Shown here piece by piece: positions 9,455-20,100 of a DNA stretch of 64,000 nucleotides. The stretch comes from Ferrovum sp. PN-J185 (GTDB lineage: Bacteria > Pseudomonadota > Gammaproteobacteria > Burkholderiales > Ferrovaceae): NCBI RefSeq assembly GCF_001581925.1, contig NZ_LQZA01000002.1:186001-250000 (forward strand), written 5' to 3'. The notes beneath the pieces are model-generated. The model made no database searches. It was given only the letters and a program-made list of their open reading frames with translations, and was not told where the DNA came from. The stretch's first letter is position 1. Each line of letters starts with the position of its first letter. The translations under genes and the position numbers were made by a program.

Positions 9455-10819
9455 ATGCATATTCACATTCTAGGTATTTGTGGCACATTCATGGGCGGGA
9501 TTGCTGTGCTTGCAAAAGAAGCAGGTCATCATGTAACAGGTTGTGATGCCAATGTGTATCCCCCAATGAGTACTCAGCTTACCGAACAAGGTATTCATCT
9601 TATTGAGGGATTTGAGGCGGATCAAATTAATCTTAATCCTGATTTGTTTGTCGTTGGTAACGTAGTTAGTCGTGGTAACCCTCTTATGGAGGCGATTCTT
9701 GATAATGACTTAAATTACGTATCGGGGCCACAATGGTTATCTGAACATATATTAAAACATTGTCGAACTCTTGCTATTGCAGGCACCCATGGTAAGACAA
9801 CTACTTCATCTTTAGCGGCCTGGGTATTAGAGCAGGCAGGATACCAACCAGGTTTTCTAATCGGCGGCGTCGCTCATAACCTTAAGGTTTCGGCTCGACT
9901 GCCTAAACATTTTCTGAGCGCTCAAGATAAACCATGGTTTGTCATTGAAGCTGATGAATATGACACAGCGTTTTTTGATAAAAGATCGAAGTTTATACAC
10001 TACCATCCGGAAATTGCGATTTTAAATAATCTTGAATTTGATCATGCCGATATTTTTAAAGACCTCGATGCAATAAAAACGCAATTTCATCATTTAGTAA
10101 GAACAGTACCGAGTAAAGGTTCGCTGGTTTACAATGATAGCGACGATAATATCAACGATGTTATTCAGCAAGGTAGTTGGTCTCACTTGGTGCCTTTTGA
10201 AAAAAAAGGTCTTTTTCAGTTGTCAGTTAGTGATGGTCAATTGTCTTTAATGCATCAATCTACACAAATAACGCATACCGTTTCCTGGCAGTTATTAGGT
10301 AAACATAATGAAATGAATGCAAAAGCGGTAGCCACTGCCTTATCGGTAATTGGTCTTAGTCTTGAAAGTATCAGTGAGGGACTCAGTAGCTTTCAGGGCA
10401 TAGCAAGACGAATGGAAGTACGAGGCAGCGTCAATGGCATTACCGTATACGACGACTTTGCGCATCACCCAACAGCGATAGCAACAACGCTTGCAGGATT
10501 AAGAGAGAAAGTAAAAAATCAACGTATCGTGGCTGTAATAGAACCACGCTCTAATACAATGAAGCAGGGAGTATGGGCTGAGACATTGGCAAATAGTTTA
10601 AATGGTGCGGACTGGGTTTTTGCTTATGGTGCAAACTTAGGCTGGGATATTGAAAGCGCTCTCTTACCGTTAGCAGATAAGCTTAAAATTGATTATGACA
10701 TTGATCAATTGATCAGCCATATTTGTGCCCAAGTGCGTTCTGGAGACCATATTCTTGTAATGAGTAATGGTGGATTTGCTGGTATTCATCAGCGACTATT
10801 AACTGCTTTAGCATCATGA
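9455..10819 (+). CDS. mpl: Murein tripeptide ligase Mpl
   Basis: A 454-residue Mur-ligase-family enzyme: UDP-N-acetylmuramate:L-alanyl-gamma-D-glutamyl-meso-diaminopimelate ligase. It attaches recycled murein tripeptide to UDP-MurNAc, feeding peptidoglycan recycling in the cytoplasm. The N-terminal Rossmann motif H-I-L-G-I-C-G-T-F-M-G-G and the ATP-binding G-T-H-G-K-T-T-T (about residue 110) are visible, as is the central E-A-D-E-Y-D-T-A-F-F block typical of Mpl rather than MurC. Its stop overlaps the start of the RNase II-family gene (ATGA). Confidence 0.93.
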   Translation: MHIHILGICGTFMGGIAVLAKEAGHHVTGCDANVYPPMSTQLTEQGIHLIEGFEADQINLNPDLFVVGNVVSRGNPLMEAILDNDLNYVSGPQWLSEHILKHCRTLAIAGTHGKTTTSSLAAWVLEQAGYQPGFLIGGVAHNLKVSARLPKHFLSAQDKPWFVIEADEYDTAFFDKRSKFIHYHPEIAILNNLEFDHADIFKDLDAIKTQFHHLVRTVPSKGSLVYNDSDDNINDVIQQGSWSHLVPFEKKGLFQLSVSDGQLSLMHQSTQITHTVSWQLLGKHNEMNAKAVATALSVIGLSLESISEGLSSFQGIARRMEVRGSVNGITVYDDFAHHPTAIATTLAGLREKVKNQRIVAVIEPRSNTMKQGVWAETLANSLNGADWVFAYGANLGWDIESALLPLADKLKIDYDIDQLISHICAQVRSGDHILVMSNGGFAGIHQRLLTALAS

Positions 10820-12645
10820 ATGTTTTTTATGAGGATGAGGGAGAGCTCAGAGTAGCCAAAATACTGACTCAGTCAGAACAAAGTATGATGGTGGAAACAC
10901 CTTTTGGTAAAAGGGTGAAAATCAAACGTCAAGTGGTGATCTTTGAATTTGAGTATGCCCCTTTTGAGCAGTTTTTACCGCAGGCAAAAACAGCTCAGAC
11001 AGAGATAGATGTTAATTTATTGTGGGAAGCCTCACCAACCACTGATACTCTAGATGTTAAAAATCTTGCTCTTGAATATTTAGGGCATATACCGAATTTT
11101 GTTGAGTTAGCGTCTTTTTATTTGGCAATTTTTGATGCACCAATTTATTTTTATAAACGTGGTAAAGGATTATTTAGAAGAGCTCCGGAAGAAAATGTAA
11201 AAGCAGCTTTACTGGGTATTGAAAAGAAAAGAGTACAGGAAGCAGAGAAACAGAAATCATTAGAGCAGATACAACGTGGTGAGACACCAGAGTGGTTAAA
11301 GTCTCACTATCATGTCATTTTATATAAACCAGATAAGAATACGTGGGAATACAAAACCGCTGATTTTATTGCCACTTCATTGGGGTTGTCTTTACCGCAA
11401 TTAATAGTGAAATGTGGCTTAATCAGAAATAGTCACGATTATTTTACTCAGAAATTCATCCATGACCATATTACTCCAGAGATTGGTTTATCTTCTTTTG
11501 ATAAAGATACTTTTCTCGCTCAGTTAACTGCGTCGCCGGTTGCTGCTTTTAGTATTGATGATGCATTTACAACAGAAATTGATGATGCATTTAGTGTGCA
11601 GGAACTGGATAACACACACTGGTTAATTGGTATTCATATCGCAGTACCTGCACTTGGTATTCATGAAACATCAGAGCTTGCACACTATGCACGCTTAAGA
11701 TTGTCTACAGTCTACATGCCTGGTAATAAAATTCCTATGTTGCCAGAAGCGGTTATTAATTGTTTTAGTCTTCAAGAAAAACAATGGAATCCCTGTTTAT
11801 CTTGTTATATAACAGTTAATAAAAACACCTTTGAGATTAGCGATAGAACCACCAAACTTGAAAAAATTTGGGTAGAAGATAATTTGAGATTACATGACCT
11901 TCAGCCTTATTTTTTAGATAATGATGTAGTGGCCTCTCACGCTTATCAACAGCAATTACAAATTCTGTTACATCTTGCACGCTATGTGGCAGATCAACGC
12001 GGTGTCAACACTCGACCACAAACACATTATATTGACTATGATTTTATTGTAGAACAGGATCGGGTAACTATTACTCAACGACCTCGTGGTTCACCGCTTG
12101 ATACGTTAGTGGCAGAGTTGATGATTGAGGTAAATAGTCACTGGGCCGATAAGTTATCGCAAAGCCATTTGGTTGGGCTATATAGAGTCCAAGAAAACGG
12201 CAAAACTTATATGAGTACTGAGCCTAAGTCGCATCAAGGTTTGGGTTTGAAGAAATATGCATGGACTAGTTCTCCGTTACGTCGTTATGTGGATTTGGTC
12301 AATCAGTGGCAATTGTTAAGAATTATTAATCACCAACAAAATAACTGTTTTGCTGAGCAAAATGAATTTACTGAGATAGCCAAGTCATTTGATATCACTT
12401 ACAGTACTTACTTGGATTTTCAGAGAAACATGGAAAGATATTGGTCACTACGTTGGTTAATACAAGAGAATGTTACTACTTGGCAGGCTGTAGCATTACG
12501 TGATGTGAATGTACGGTTAAACGAGTTACCTTTAGTACTATCAGTAAAAGGTGTAGAGAAATTAGTAACAGGTCAACACTATACGATTAAAATTAGTAAG
12601 GTAGACTTGTGGGAACTAAAATGTGACTGTGAACTAGTCCAGTAG
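10816..12645 (+). CDS. RNase II-family exoribonuclease (RNB domain)
   Basis: A 609-residue protein with a central RNB catalytic domain. Clustered aspartates in S-I-D-D-A-F-T-T-E-I-D-D-A-F (about residue 245-258) form the magnesium site of this 3'-5' exoribonuclease family. The C-terminal A-W-T-S-S-P-L-R-R-Y-V-D-L-V-N-Q block is also diagnostic. N-terminal cold-shock-like domains are weak and there is no long basic C-terminal tail, so it is closer to the short betaproteobacterial RNase II-like group than to full RNase R. It probably degrades mRNA. It overlaps mpl by four bases and is three bases from the TonB-like gene. Confidence 0.88.
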   Translation: MNVFYEDEGELRVAKILTQSEQSMMVETPFGKRVKIKRQVVIFEFEYAPFEQFLPQAKTAQTEIDVNLLWEASPTTDTLDVKNLALEYLGHIPNFVELASFYLAIFDAPIYFYKRGKGLFRRAPEENVKAALLGIEKKRVQEAEKQKSLEQIQRGETPEWLKSHYHVILYKPDKNTWEYKTADFIATSLGLSLPQLIVKCGLIRNSHDYFTQKFIHDHITPEIGLSSFDKDTFLAQLTASPVAAFSIDDAFTTEIDDAFSVQELDNTHWLIGIHIAVPALGIHETSELAHYARLRLSTVYMPGNKIPMLPEAVINCFSLQEKQWNPCLSCYITVNKNTFEISDRTTKLEKIWVEDNLRLHDLQPYFLDNDVVASHAYQQQLQILLHLARYVADQRGVNTRPQTHYIDYDFIVEQDRVTITQRPRGSPLDTLVAELMIEVNSHWADKLSQSHLVGLYRVQENGKTYMSTEPKSHQGLGLKKYAWTSSPLRRYVDLVNQWQLLRIINHQQNNCFAEQNEFTEIAKSFDITYSTYLDFQRNMERYWSLRWLIQENVTTWQAVALRDVNVRLNELPLVLSVKGVEKLVTGQHYTIKISKVDLWELKCDCELVQ

Positions 12646-12648
12646 CCT

Positions 12649-13368
12649 ATGACACAAAAAACACAATTTACTAAGATTGTTTTTTTATCAATTATTATTC
12701 ATGTATTAATTGTTTGGTTATTGTTTTATCAGCATTCTATTCCTCGTATTAGCTTACCTGTAAGTCATTCGTTTCAAGAGCCGATAGAATTAAATTGGTA
12801 CCAAGAGCAGCCAAGTCATTTAGAAAACCGACAGGTGCTTCAACCTCAAAATAATAAAACAGAGGTATCTACTCATAAAAAGCAGATAACCCATAAAGCA
12901 CTTACTCGTTACCAAAATAACAATATCCAAAGAAAAGAATCCCCAAGTCAAGATTTATTAACTAACAGTTTAAATCTAGCAAAAACACTTAGTTTGGATG
13001 ATTCGTCATCAAAAAAAATCGTTGACAGTATTACTACTCAAAATAGCGATATTCAAAATTATGAAAAGGATTTTAGAGACAAAGTAGTAAGAATCGGATC
13101 GGTTAACTACCCACCTCCAGTCAATGGCTTTCCTTTATCTGGTAATGTACGGATCAGTGTAGTGATAGACAGTGCAGGACATATACAAGAGTTATTGGTA
13201 GTGAGGAGCTCGGGAATTAGTGCGCTGGATCAATCGGCTATTAAAATTATTCGTTTATGTGAGCCATTCCCTCCTTTTTCTCAATCGATGAAAGCAGTCA
13301 CTGAGGAGGTGCGGATTACCCGCACCTTTGTATTTAGACAAGCGGATGAGTCCGTTTCTAGTCATTAG
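12649..13368 (+). CDS. TonB-like energy transducer
   Basis: A 239-residue protein with one N-terminal membrane helix (about residues 9-26), a polar Q/N/K-rich periplasmic linker without the usual proline repeats, and a C-terminal TonB fold (Y-P-P-P-V-N-G through R-I-T-R-T-F-V-F-R). The core G-N-V-R-I-S-V-V-I-D-S-A-G and S-S-G-I-S-A-L-D-Q-S-A match the family. TonB proteins couple ExbBD proton-motive energy to outer-membrane receptors, but exbBD and receptors are not nearby, so the partner is unknown. Betaproteobacteria often carry such a gene beside yqgE. Its end overlaps the photolyase gene by four bases in antiparallel. Confidence 0.82.
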   Translation: MTQKTQFTKIVFLSIIIHVLIVWLLFYQHSIPRISLPVSHSFQEPIELNWYQEQPSHLENRQVLQPQNNKTEVSTHKKQITHKALTRYQNNNIQRKESPSQDLLTNSLNLAKTLSLDDSSSKKIVDSITTQNSDIQNYEKDFRDKVVRIGSVNYPPPVNGFPLSGNVRISVVIDSAGHIQELLVVRSSGISALDQSAIKIIRLCEPFPPFSQSMKAVTEEVRITRTFVFRQADESVSSH

Positions 13369-14798
13369 TTTAACTTATAACGGGCTAATGTTTTTTCTCT
13401 AGCGATCTTATGATCTACAATTGGTGCAGGATAATCCTTACCAATCACACAATTGTATTGTTGTTGTTCAAGTGCTGATAGTAACCATGGTGCATGAATT
13501 TTGCTGGGTGGTAAGTTTTTTAATTCAGGACAATATCGTTTAATAAAGCTTCCTTCACTATCAAACTTTTCTGATTGCGTAATGGGATTAAAAATTCGAA
13601 ACCACGGTTGGGCATCGCAACCAGTAGATGCCGACCATTGCCATCCTCCATTGTTGGCAGACAAATCAAAGTCATTGAGATGTTCACTAAAAAAAGCTTC
13701 TCCCCAACGCCAGTCAATTTGTAGATCTTTGACTAAAAATGAGGCGCTAATCATGCGTAATCGATTATGCATAAAACCTGTTTGCGTGAGTTGCCGTATG
13801 GCTGCGTCTACAATTGGGTATCCTGTTAAACCCATACACCATGCGTCAAAAAGTTGATGATTATTATCAAACACCAAACTATCCCACTCTTTCTTAAATG
13901 CACCATGGGCCACATGAGGGAAATGCCACACTATGGCAAAATAAAAATCACGCCAAATCAGCTCGTTTAACCATGTGGAAGAGCCTTTGTTGTTAAGTTG
14001 TAGTGCTTGCCTAACGAGCTCTCTGACTGAAATAGTTCCAAAGCGTAAATGAATAGATAAGTAGGAGACGCCGCGTATACCAGGGAAATCACGCCGTTCA
14101 TGATAGAAGGACATACGCGGCATAAATTCGTTGAGTAGTGCTTGGGCTCCCTCTTCCCCTGCATTGATTTTTAATGTGGTTAGATTGGTTTCTGCAAAAC
14201 CTAAGTCGGTTAAACTGGGTAATGAGTAATCAAACGCTGAAGACTTGGCTAAATGCTGAGATGGTCCATCAAAATAGGCATAGTGTTCGAAGGAGAGTTG
14301 TTTTAGCCAATTGTTTTTGTAGGGAGTGAACACAGTATAGGGCTTGTTTTGCGCAGTTAAAATTTCATTTTTTTCAAAAATAGCTTGATCTTTAAAGGTT
14401 AAAAACTGAATTCCGAATTCCTTAAGCTGTGTTTCAACTTCGGCGTCACGTGAACGAGCGTAAGGTTCATAGTCGTGGTTAGTGATAACTGTTTGTACAT
14501 TTAATTGGTTTGCTAAATCAGGAATTAGAGAGTGAGGGGAGCCATCTAATACAATAAGATCCCCTCCTTTTTTAATTAAACTTTGCTTTAATAGTTCAAT
14601 CGAGCGCCATATAAATTCAACTCGTCTGTCTTGTTTATTTTTTAATTGGTTTAGAATATTTCTATCAAAAACAAATACACAAAAAACACTTTCAAACTGG
14701 TTAAGGGCGAAACTGAGACCATGATTGTCATGAATACGTAAATCTCGACGGAACCAGAAGAGCGCTTTTTTATTAGATTGTTGATCTGAATTTAGCAT
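13365..14798 (-). CDS. phrB: Deoxyribodipyrimidine photolyase (class I)
   Basis: A 477-residue light-driven DNA repair enzyme of the cryptochrome/photolyase family that reverses cyclobutane pyrimidine dimers. The N-terminal antenna-binding domain starts [11 protein letters not shown]. The C-terminal FAD-binding domain carries [16 protein letters not shown] and [13 protein letters not shown]. Its presence suggests life exposed to light at least at times. It is divergent from yqgE (56 bases between starts) and convergent with the TonB-like gene. Confidence 0.95.
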   Translation of the reverse strand: MLNSDQQSNKKALFWFRRDLRIHDNHGLSFALNQFESVFCVFVFDRNILNQLKNKQDRRVEFIWRSIELLKQSLIKKGGDLIVLDGSPHSLIPDLANQLNVQTVITNHDYEPYARSRDAEVETQLKEFGIQFLTFKDQAIFEKNEILTAQNKPYTVFTPYKNNWLKQLSFEHYAYFDGPSQHLAKSSAFDYSLPSLTDLGFAETNLTTLKINAGEEGAQALLNEFMPRMSFYHERRDFPGIRGVSYLSIHLRFGTISVRELVRQALQLNNKGSSTWLNELIWRDFYFAIVWHFPHVAHGAFKKEWDSLVFDNNHQLFDAWCMGLTGYPIVDAAIRQLTQTGFMHNRLRMISASFLVKDLQIDWRWGEAFFSEHLNDFDLSANNGGWQWSASTGCDAQPWFRIFNPITQSEKFDSEGSFIKRYCPELKNLPPSKIHAPWLLSALEQQQYNCVIGKDYPAPIVDHKIAREKTLARYKLN

Positions 14799-14853
14799 TT
14801 TTTTACCTATAAAACGTCATCGAGTTTTAAGAACTTATGAGATAATATGCGCC

Positions 14854-15414
14854 ATGACAACGGTAAATTTAACCAATCATTTCCTAATTGCAATGCCTGC
14901 TATGCAGGATCTCAATTTTTCTGGAACACTTACCTATATTTGTCGTCACAATGAACAAGGAGCGATGGGCCTCATCGTTAACAGACCAACAGACATTACC
15001 TTGGTTCAGTTATTTAATCAAATTGAAGTCCCTTTAGAGAATGACGCCCTTAAAGATAGCTTAGTGTATCTAGGTGGCCCTGTACAAACTGACAGAGGCT
15101 TTGTCTTACATTCACCAGTGGGTGATTGGCGCTCTTCGCTTAAAATTAACGAGCATGTGGCACTAACCACTTCTAAAGATATTTTAGAAGAAATAGGTAA
15201 AGGCTTAGGGGCAGATCAATTGTTTGTTACGCTAGGTTATGCCGGTTGGGATGCGGGACAGCTTGAAGAAGAAATTAAGTTGAATAGCTGGCTTACCGTG
15301 GAGGCAAATTTAGAAATTGTATTTAATACTCCTGCAGAACGTCGTCTTAATGCTGCTATTCAATTATTAGGGTTTGACTTATCTATGTTAAGCGATGAGG
15401 CAGGACATGCCTGA
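14854..15414 (+). CDS. yqgE: YqgE/AlgH family protein (DUF179)
   Basis: A 186-residue member of the YqgE/AlgH family, biochemical role unsettled. Diagnostic blocks are present: F-L-I-A-M-P-A-M at the N-terminus, [10 protein letters not shown], the G-G-P-V-Q segment and [13 protein letters not shown]. It heads the usual yqgE-ruvX-pyrB cluster and overlaps ruvX by 20 bases. A TATAAT-like box (GATAAT, 14841-14846) lies only eight bases before the ATG, suggesting a very short leader. Confidence 0.93.
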   Translation: MTTVNLTNHFLIAMPAMQDLNFSGTLTYICRHNEQGAMGLIVNRPTDITLVQLFNQIEVPLENDALKDSLVYLGGPVQTDRGFVLHSPVGDWRSSLKINEHVALTTSKDILEEIGKGLGADQLFVTLGYAGWDAGQLEEEIKLNSWLTVEANLEIVFNTPAERRLNAAIQLLGFDLSMLSDEAGHA

Positions 15415-15832
15415 GGGCACATTACTAGCCTTTGACTATGGCTTACGCTTTACAGGTATAGCTATCGGTGAATTGGCTCTCAGAACAGCCCGGCCTCTAG
15501 AAACAATTGAAACAAAAAATTATAGTGAATGCCTGAATTTGGCAAACATGATTGTTAGAGAGTGGGATCCCGTATTGTTAGTTGTAGGCCTCCCTCTTGA
15601 TAAGGAAGGTAACGAACAACCTCTTACTGAAGCCTGCCGTCAATTTGCCAGAGATTTAGAATCATTAACTTCCATTAAATCAGTATTGATTGATGAGCGA
15701 TATACTTCTTTGGAGGCAGACTTACGAATGAAAGAAAGAGGTTTAAAGGTGAAGGACAGAATGCTGACGCAGCATGCGGAAGCGGCGGCAATTATTCTAC
15801 AGAGTTATATGGAGTCTGATGTCCATGAGTAA
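15395..15832 (+). CDS. ruvX: RuvX (YqgF) Holliday-junction-resolvase-like / pre-16S rRNA nuclease
   Basis: A 145-residue RNase H-fold protein. The N-terminal [11 protein letters not shown] catalytic Asp, the L-V-V-G-L-P-L strand and D-E-R-Y-T-S with the C-terminal H-A-E-A-A-A-I-I block match YqgF. The family is implicated in maturing the 5' end of 16S rRNA and, historically, in recombination. It overlaps both neighbours (yqgE by 20 bases, pyrB by 8), indicating translational coupling. An internal ATG at 15407 is an alternative start. Confidence 0.94.
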   Translation: MRQDMPEGTLLAFDYGLRFTGIAIGELALRTARPLETIETKNYSECLNLANMIVREWDPVLLVVGLPLDKEGNEQPLTEACRQFARDLESLTSIKSVLIDERYTSLEADLRMKERGLKVKDRMLTQHAEAAAIILQSYMESDVHE

Positions 15833-16793
15833 AAATATCCAGCTAAATCAGGAAGGTAAATTACAACATTTGCTTACTATTGAAGGCCTACCTCCAACTA
15901 TCTTGTATCAAATATTAGATACAGCCAAATCTTTTGAGCATGTTGCACATCAGGAAATTAAAAAAGTCCCTCTATTACAAGGTAAGTCCGTGTTCAACTT
16001 GTTTTTTGAACCTTCAACTCGTACAAGAACAACTTTTGAGATTGCTGCCAAACGCTTGTCAGCTGACGTTATTAATCTAAATGTCAGTGCTTCTAGCCAG
16101 AGTAAAGGTGAAACTCTTCTTGATACAGTAGACAACTTATCTGCTATGCAGGCTGATATGTTTGTAGTTCGCCACTCAGACAGTGGCGCTGCACACTTAA
16201 TTGCTAATCATGTGGCGCCTAATATACACGTGATTAATGCCGGTGATGGCAGACATGCTCACCCGACCCAAGCCTTGTTAGACATGTATACCATTCGTCA
16301 TTTCAAGGGTAAATTTAATCATTTAAAAGTGGCTATTGTGGGTGATGTACTTCATTCTCGCGTCGCTCGCTCACAAATTCATGCATTGACTACTTTAGGT
16401 GTGTCTGAAGTACGTATTATTGGCCCTAAAACGCTGATACCTAGAAATGTTGAGAAAATGGGAGTACATGTTTTTCACGATATGGTTCAAGGTTTAAAAG
16501 GTGTGGATGTAGTCATTATGTTACGACTACAAAATGAACGTATGAATGGCGCATTATTACCTAGTCGTGACGAATATTTTAAGTTTTATGGATTAACGAA
16601 AGACAAGTTAATGCACGCAAAACCCGATGCTATTGTTATGCATCCAGGACCAATGAATCGTGGTGTGGAAATTGATTCAGAAGTAGCAGACGGAAGTCAA
16701 TCAGTCATCTTATCCCAAGTTACTTTTGGCATCGCTGTGAGAATGGCGGTGATGTCGATTTTAGTTGGTAATACCAGTGGGGAAGTAATATGA
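15825..16793 (+). CDS. pyrB: Aspartate carbamoyltransferase catalytic subunit PyrB
   Basis: A 322-residue enzyme using the ATG at 15825 (M-S-K-N-I-Q-L); a longer reading upstream would lie inside ruvX and does not resemble the family. It joins carbamoyl phosphate and aspartate in the second step of pyrimidine synthesis. The carbamoyl-phosphate motif [12 protein letters not shown], the H-P-T-Q-A-L-L-D loop and the late H-P-G-P-M-N-R-G motif are intact. It overlaps the dihydroorotase-like gene by four bases. Many betaproteobacteria have pyrR between ruvX and pyrB; here it is absent. Confidence 0.96.
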   Translation: MSKNIQLNQEGKLQHLLTIEGLPPTILYQILDTAKSFEHVAHQEIKKVPLLQGKSVFNLFFEPSTRTRTTFEIAAKRLSADVINLNVSASSQSKGETLLDTVDNLSAMQADMFVVRHSDSGAAHLIANHVAPNIHVINAGDGRHAHPTQALLDMYTIRHFKGKFNHLKVAIVGDVLHSRVARSQIHALTTLGVSEVRIIGPKTLIPRNVEKMGVHVFHDMVQGLKGVDVVIMLRLQNERMNGALLPSRDEYFKFYGLTKDKLMHAKPDAIVMHPGPMNRGVEIDSEVADGSQSVILSQVTFGIAVRMAVMSILVGNTSGEVI

Positions 16794-18073
16794 AAATACA
16801 GATTTCAAGAGGAAAAATTATCGATCCCCATAGTCAGACAACGAGCATGGGTGATGTATTTATTGCAGCAGGAAAGATCGTCTCGATTGATAAAGCACCA
16901 CCAGGATTTGTACCTAATCGAATTATTGATGCCCATGAAAAATTAATTATTCCAGGTCTAGTGGATTTATCAGCCAGATTAAGAGAACCTGGTTATGAAT
17001 ATTTAGCCACACTAGAGAGTGAAATGTTAGCAGCCAGTGCCGGCGGTGTTACGTCACTGGTTTGTCCTCCTGATACAGATCCTCCTCTGGATGAGCCAGG
17101 TTTAGTAGAAATGCTTAAACATCGTGCCAAGGGTAAAAATCAAACTAACGTCTACCCTTTGGGTGCCCTCACTATGCAATTAAAAGGTGAGCGATTAACT
17201 GAAATGGGCGAGTTGAAAGAAGCGGGTTGTATTGGCTTTTCACAGGCTAATCAGTTGATAGCAGACAAACAAGTATTACTTAGAGCAATGGATTATGCTG
17301 CCACATTTGGATTTTCTGTGTGGCTACAACCACAAGACCCCTATTTGTCTAAAGGTGGGGTCGCTCATGATGGAGAGGTAGCGAACCGTTTAGGGTTACC
17401 CGTGATTCCTTCTTGTGCTGAAAGTATTGCGGTACATACTATTATAGAGTTAATGCGTGAAACGGGTGCCAGAGTCCATTTGTGTCGAATCTCAAGCGCC
17501 AAAGCAGTTGAACTCATTAAGGCAGCTAAGAAAGAAGGCTTGCCACTTACTGCTGATATTTCTATAAATAGTCTTCATTTAACTGAGCATGACATAAGTT
17601 ATTTTGACGCCAATTGCCATTTGATTCCTCCATTGAGAAGTTTGGAGGATAAACAGGCACTGCGTAACGGACTTAAAGATGGAACCATTGACGTACTAGT
17701 GTCTGATCATTCTCCTGTTGATGAAGATGTAAAGCAGTTACCTTTCCAAGCATCAGAGGTAGGTGCTACAGGCTTGGAACTCTTACTTCCTCTTACTCTT
17801 AAATGGAGTAGAGAAGAAAATATTCCTCTGCCACAGGCGCTTAGTCGAATTACGTCTATCCCTGCAGCAATACTAGGTATTCATGCGGGAAGAATTGCCG
17901 TGGGTGAACAGGCTGATTTATGTGTTTTTGATCCTGAACGAGAGTGGTGGGTAACCCCTGATATGCTGAAAAGCCAAGGAAAAAATACTCCATTTGTGAA
18001 CCGTCCATTACTCGGTAAAGTATCGCACACCATAATTGGTGGTTTTTTGATTTATGAAGATGCTAGAGCTTAA
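16790..18073 (+). CDS. pyrX: Dihydroorotase-like protein PyrC' (PyrX), probably non-catalytic
   Basis: A 427-residue amidohydrolase-fold protein of the dihydroorotase family. The metal-binding H-x-H-L-R-E-P-G motif of active enzymes reads S-A-R-L-R-E-P-G here (about residues 61-68), so both histidines are lost. The later H-V-S-T-A histidine is replaced (C-R-I-S-S-A). Known counterparts (PyrX/PyrC' of Pseudomonas) have no activity and serve as structural partners of the PyrB-type aspartate carbamoyltransferase. The four-base overlap with pyrB supports this partner role. A catalytic dihydroorotase should therefore be encoded elsewhere in the genome. Confidence 0.88.
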   Translation: MKIQISRGKIIDPHSQTTSMGDVFIAAGKIVSIDKAPPGFVPNRIIDAHEKLIIPGLVDLSARLREPGYEYLATLESEMLAASAGGVTSLVCPPDTDPPLDEPGLVEMLKHRAKGKNQTNVYPLGALTMQLKGERLTEMGELKEAGCIGFSQANQLIADKQVLLRAMDYAATFGFSVWLQPQDPYLSKGGVAHDGEVANRLGLPVIPSCAESIAVHTIIELMRETGARVHLCRISSAKAVELIKAAKKEGLPLTADISINSLHLTEHDISYFDANCHLIPPLRSLEDKQALRNGLKDGTIDVLVSDHSPVDEDVKQLPFQASEVGATGLELLLPLTLKWSREENIPLPQALSRITSIPAAILGIHAGRIAVGEQADLCVFDPEREWWVTPDMLKSQGKNTPFVNRPLLGKVSHTIIGGFLIYEDARA

Positions 18074-18081
18074 TTAACAAT

Positions 18082-20100
18082 ATGAATCCCTTATTAGATT
18101 TTTCTGGACTTCCCCGTTTTGATCAAATTCAGCCCTCACATGTTGATGAAGCTATAACCGTATTAATTGATCAATGTCATCAAACTTTAGAACAAGTGAT
18201 ACAACATAATCACGAACCTAGCTGGGAAAACTTTGTTTGGCCACTGGAAAAGGTCAATGAGGAGCTCTCGCGTGCTTGGGGTCAAGTATCTCATCTTAAC
18301 TCTGTAGTAAATACACCAGAATTAAGGGATGCTTATAATCGTAATTTACCCATAGTGACCGAATATTGGGCAAAATTAGCACAAAATTTAGCTCTCTATG
18401 AGGGTTTTAAACAACTACGTTCTGGTAAGGGATTTGATTCTTTATCTACTGTTCGTCAAAAAATTATTCATAACGAATTAAGAGACTTTAGACTCGGTGG
18501 TGCAGAACTCTCTGATAAAGATAAGCAACTTTTTCTCCAACTTGAAAACGATTTGGCTGAAGCTGCCGCTAAATTTGAGCAAAATCTACTTGATACGATG
18601 AACGAATACACCTATCAAGTAACTGACCATGCCATGTTGTCAGGTTTACCAAAAGATGTCATTAAGACAGCTCAAGATTTAGCTGCTTCTAAAGATAAAG
18701 AAGGATATCTCTTTACTTTACATGCTCCATCTTATATTCCTGTTATGCAATACGCGCAATCTAGAGAGCTGAGAGAGGCTTTATATTATGCTTACGCAAC
18801 ACGAGCCTCAGAACTGGGTAAACCACAGTGGGATAATACGCACTTAATAAGCAGTATTTTAAAGTGGCGTGCTGATCAAGCACAGTTACTGGGCTTTAAG
18901 CATTATGCTGAGCTCTCACTTGAGAGCAAAATGGCTAAATCAGCTGAAGAGGTCATGACTTTTCTTAGACAATTAGCCAGTAAAGCTAAGCCTTATGCAC
19001 AGCAAGATTGGCAAGATTTGGTTGTATTCGCACAAGAACAATGTGCTATTGATGAATTAATGCCCTGGGATGTGGCTTACGTTTCAGAGAAATTGAGAGT
19101 GGCTCGCTATGATTTTTCTGATCTTGAGGTCAAAAATTATTTTCCAGAAGATAAAGTGCTTGAAGGACTCTTTAGAGTCATTCATACCTTATATGGTTTA
19201 ACGGTAGTGGCTGATAATGCACCGGTATGGCATAAGGATGTGAAGTTTTATTCTCTATTGAATCAACATCAACAACGAGTAGGCCAATTTTATATTGATT
19301 TGTATGCAAGGCCAGGAAAACGAGGTGGTGCATGGATGGATGAGGCCATTACTCGTCGTCGTCGTGGCCACGATTTTGCTATACCAGTAGCCTATCTCAC
19401 CTGTAATTTTTCTGCTCCTGTGGGTGACAAACCTGCAACCTTTACCCATGATGAAGTCATTACCCTTTTCCATGAGTTTGGTCATGGATTACATCATTTG
19501 TTAACTGAAGTAGATGATCTGTCAGTTTCTGGGATTCACGGAGTTGAGTGGGATGCTGTGGAATTACCTAGCCAGTTTATGGAAAACTTCTGTTGGGAAT
19601 GGCATGTCTTGAGAGACATGACGCGTCATGTTGATACGGGAGAGTCGTTGCCTCAAGAACTGTTTCAACGTATGACCCAAGCCAAGAACTTCCAAAGTGG
19701 AATGCAAACAGTAAGACAAATCGAGTTTGCCTTGTTTGATATGCAAATTCATTGTGGTTTGTTAGCTGACCAATCACCATTAAACGTTTTGTCTCAAATC
19801 CGTGAGGAAGTCGCCGTGGTTCAACCGCCTCATTGGCATCGCTTCCCTAATAGTTTTAGTCATATCTTTGCCGGTGGTTATGCTGCTGGGTATTACAGTT
19901 ATAAGTGGGCCGAGGTATTATCTGCCGACGCCTATTCATTATTTGAAGAAAACGGTGGTTTGAATACCACGATTGGGCATCGTTTCCGTGAGGAAATTCT
20001 ATCTCGTGGCGGATCGCGACCCGCTTTGGACTCTTTTGTGGCTTTTAGAGGAAGAGAGCCCACAATTGATGCGTTATTAAGACATAATGGAATGGTATAG
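18082..20100 (+). CDS. prlC: Oligopeptidase A (M3 zinc metallopeptidase)
   Basis: A 672-residue cytoplasmic M3-family peptidase. The zinc motif H-E-F-G-H (L-F-H-E-F-G-H-G-L-H-H, about residue 464) with the downstream glutamate in V-E-L-P-S-Q-F-M-E-N is intact. Oligopeptidase A cleaves short peptides and degraded signal peptides. It starts eight bases after pyrC' and its stop directly abuts the xthA start, so this is likely one transcript from yqgE through xthA. Confidence 0.95.
   Translation: MNPLLDFSGLPRFDQIQPSHVDEAITVLIDQCHQTLEQVIQHNHEPSWENFVWPLEKVNEELSRAWGQVSHLNSVVNTPELRDAYNRNLPIVTEYWAKLAQNLALYEGFKQLRSGKGFDSLSTVRQKIIHNELRDFRLGGAELSDKDKQLFLQLENDLAEAAAKFEQNLLDTMNEYTYQVTDHAMLSGLPKDVIKTAQDLAASKDKEGYLFTLHAPSYIPVMQYAQSRELREALYYAYATRASELGKPQWDNTHLISSILKWRADQAQLLGFKHYAELSLESKMAKSAEEVMTFLRQLASKAKPYAQQDWQDLVVFAQEQCAIDELMPWDVAYVSEKLRVARYDFSDLEVKNYFPEDKVLEGLFRVIHTLYGLTVVADNAPVWHKDVKFYSLLNQHQQRVGQFYIDLYARPGKRGGAWMDEAITRRRRGHDFAIPVAYLTCNFSAPVGDKPATFTHDEVITLFHEFGHGLHHLLTEVDDLSVSGIHGVEWDAVELPSQFMENFCWEWHVLRDMTRHVDTGESLPQELFQRMTQAKNFQSGMQTVRQIEFALFDMQIHCGLLADQSPLNVLSQIREEVAVVQPPHWHRFPNSFSHIFAGGYAAGYYSYKWAEVLSADAYSLFEENGGLNTTIGHRFREEILSRGGSRPALDSFVAFRGREPTIDALLRHNGMV

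Noticed and set aside
13501-13857. 118-codon frame opposite the photolyase gene
   Set aside because: Entirely antisense to conserved phrB motifs with no ribosome site.
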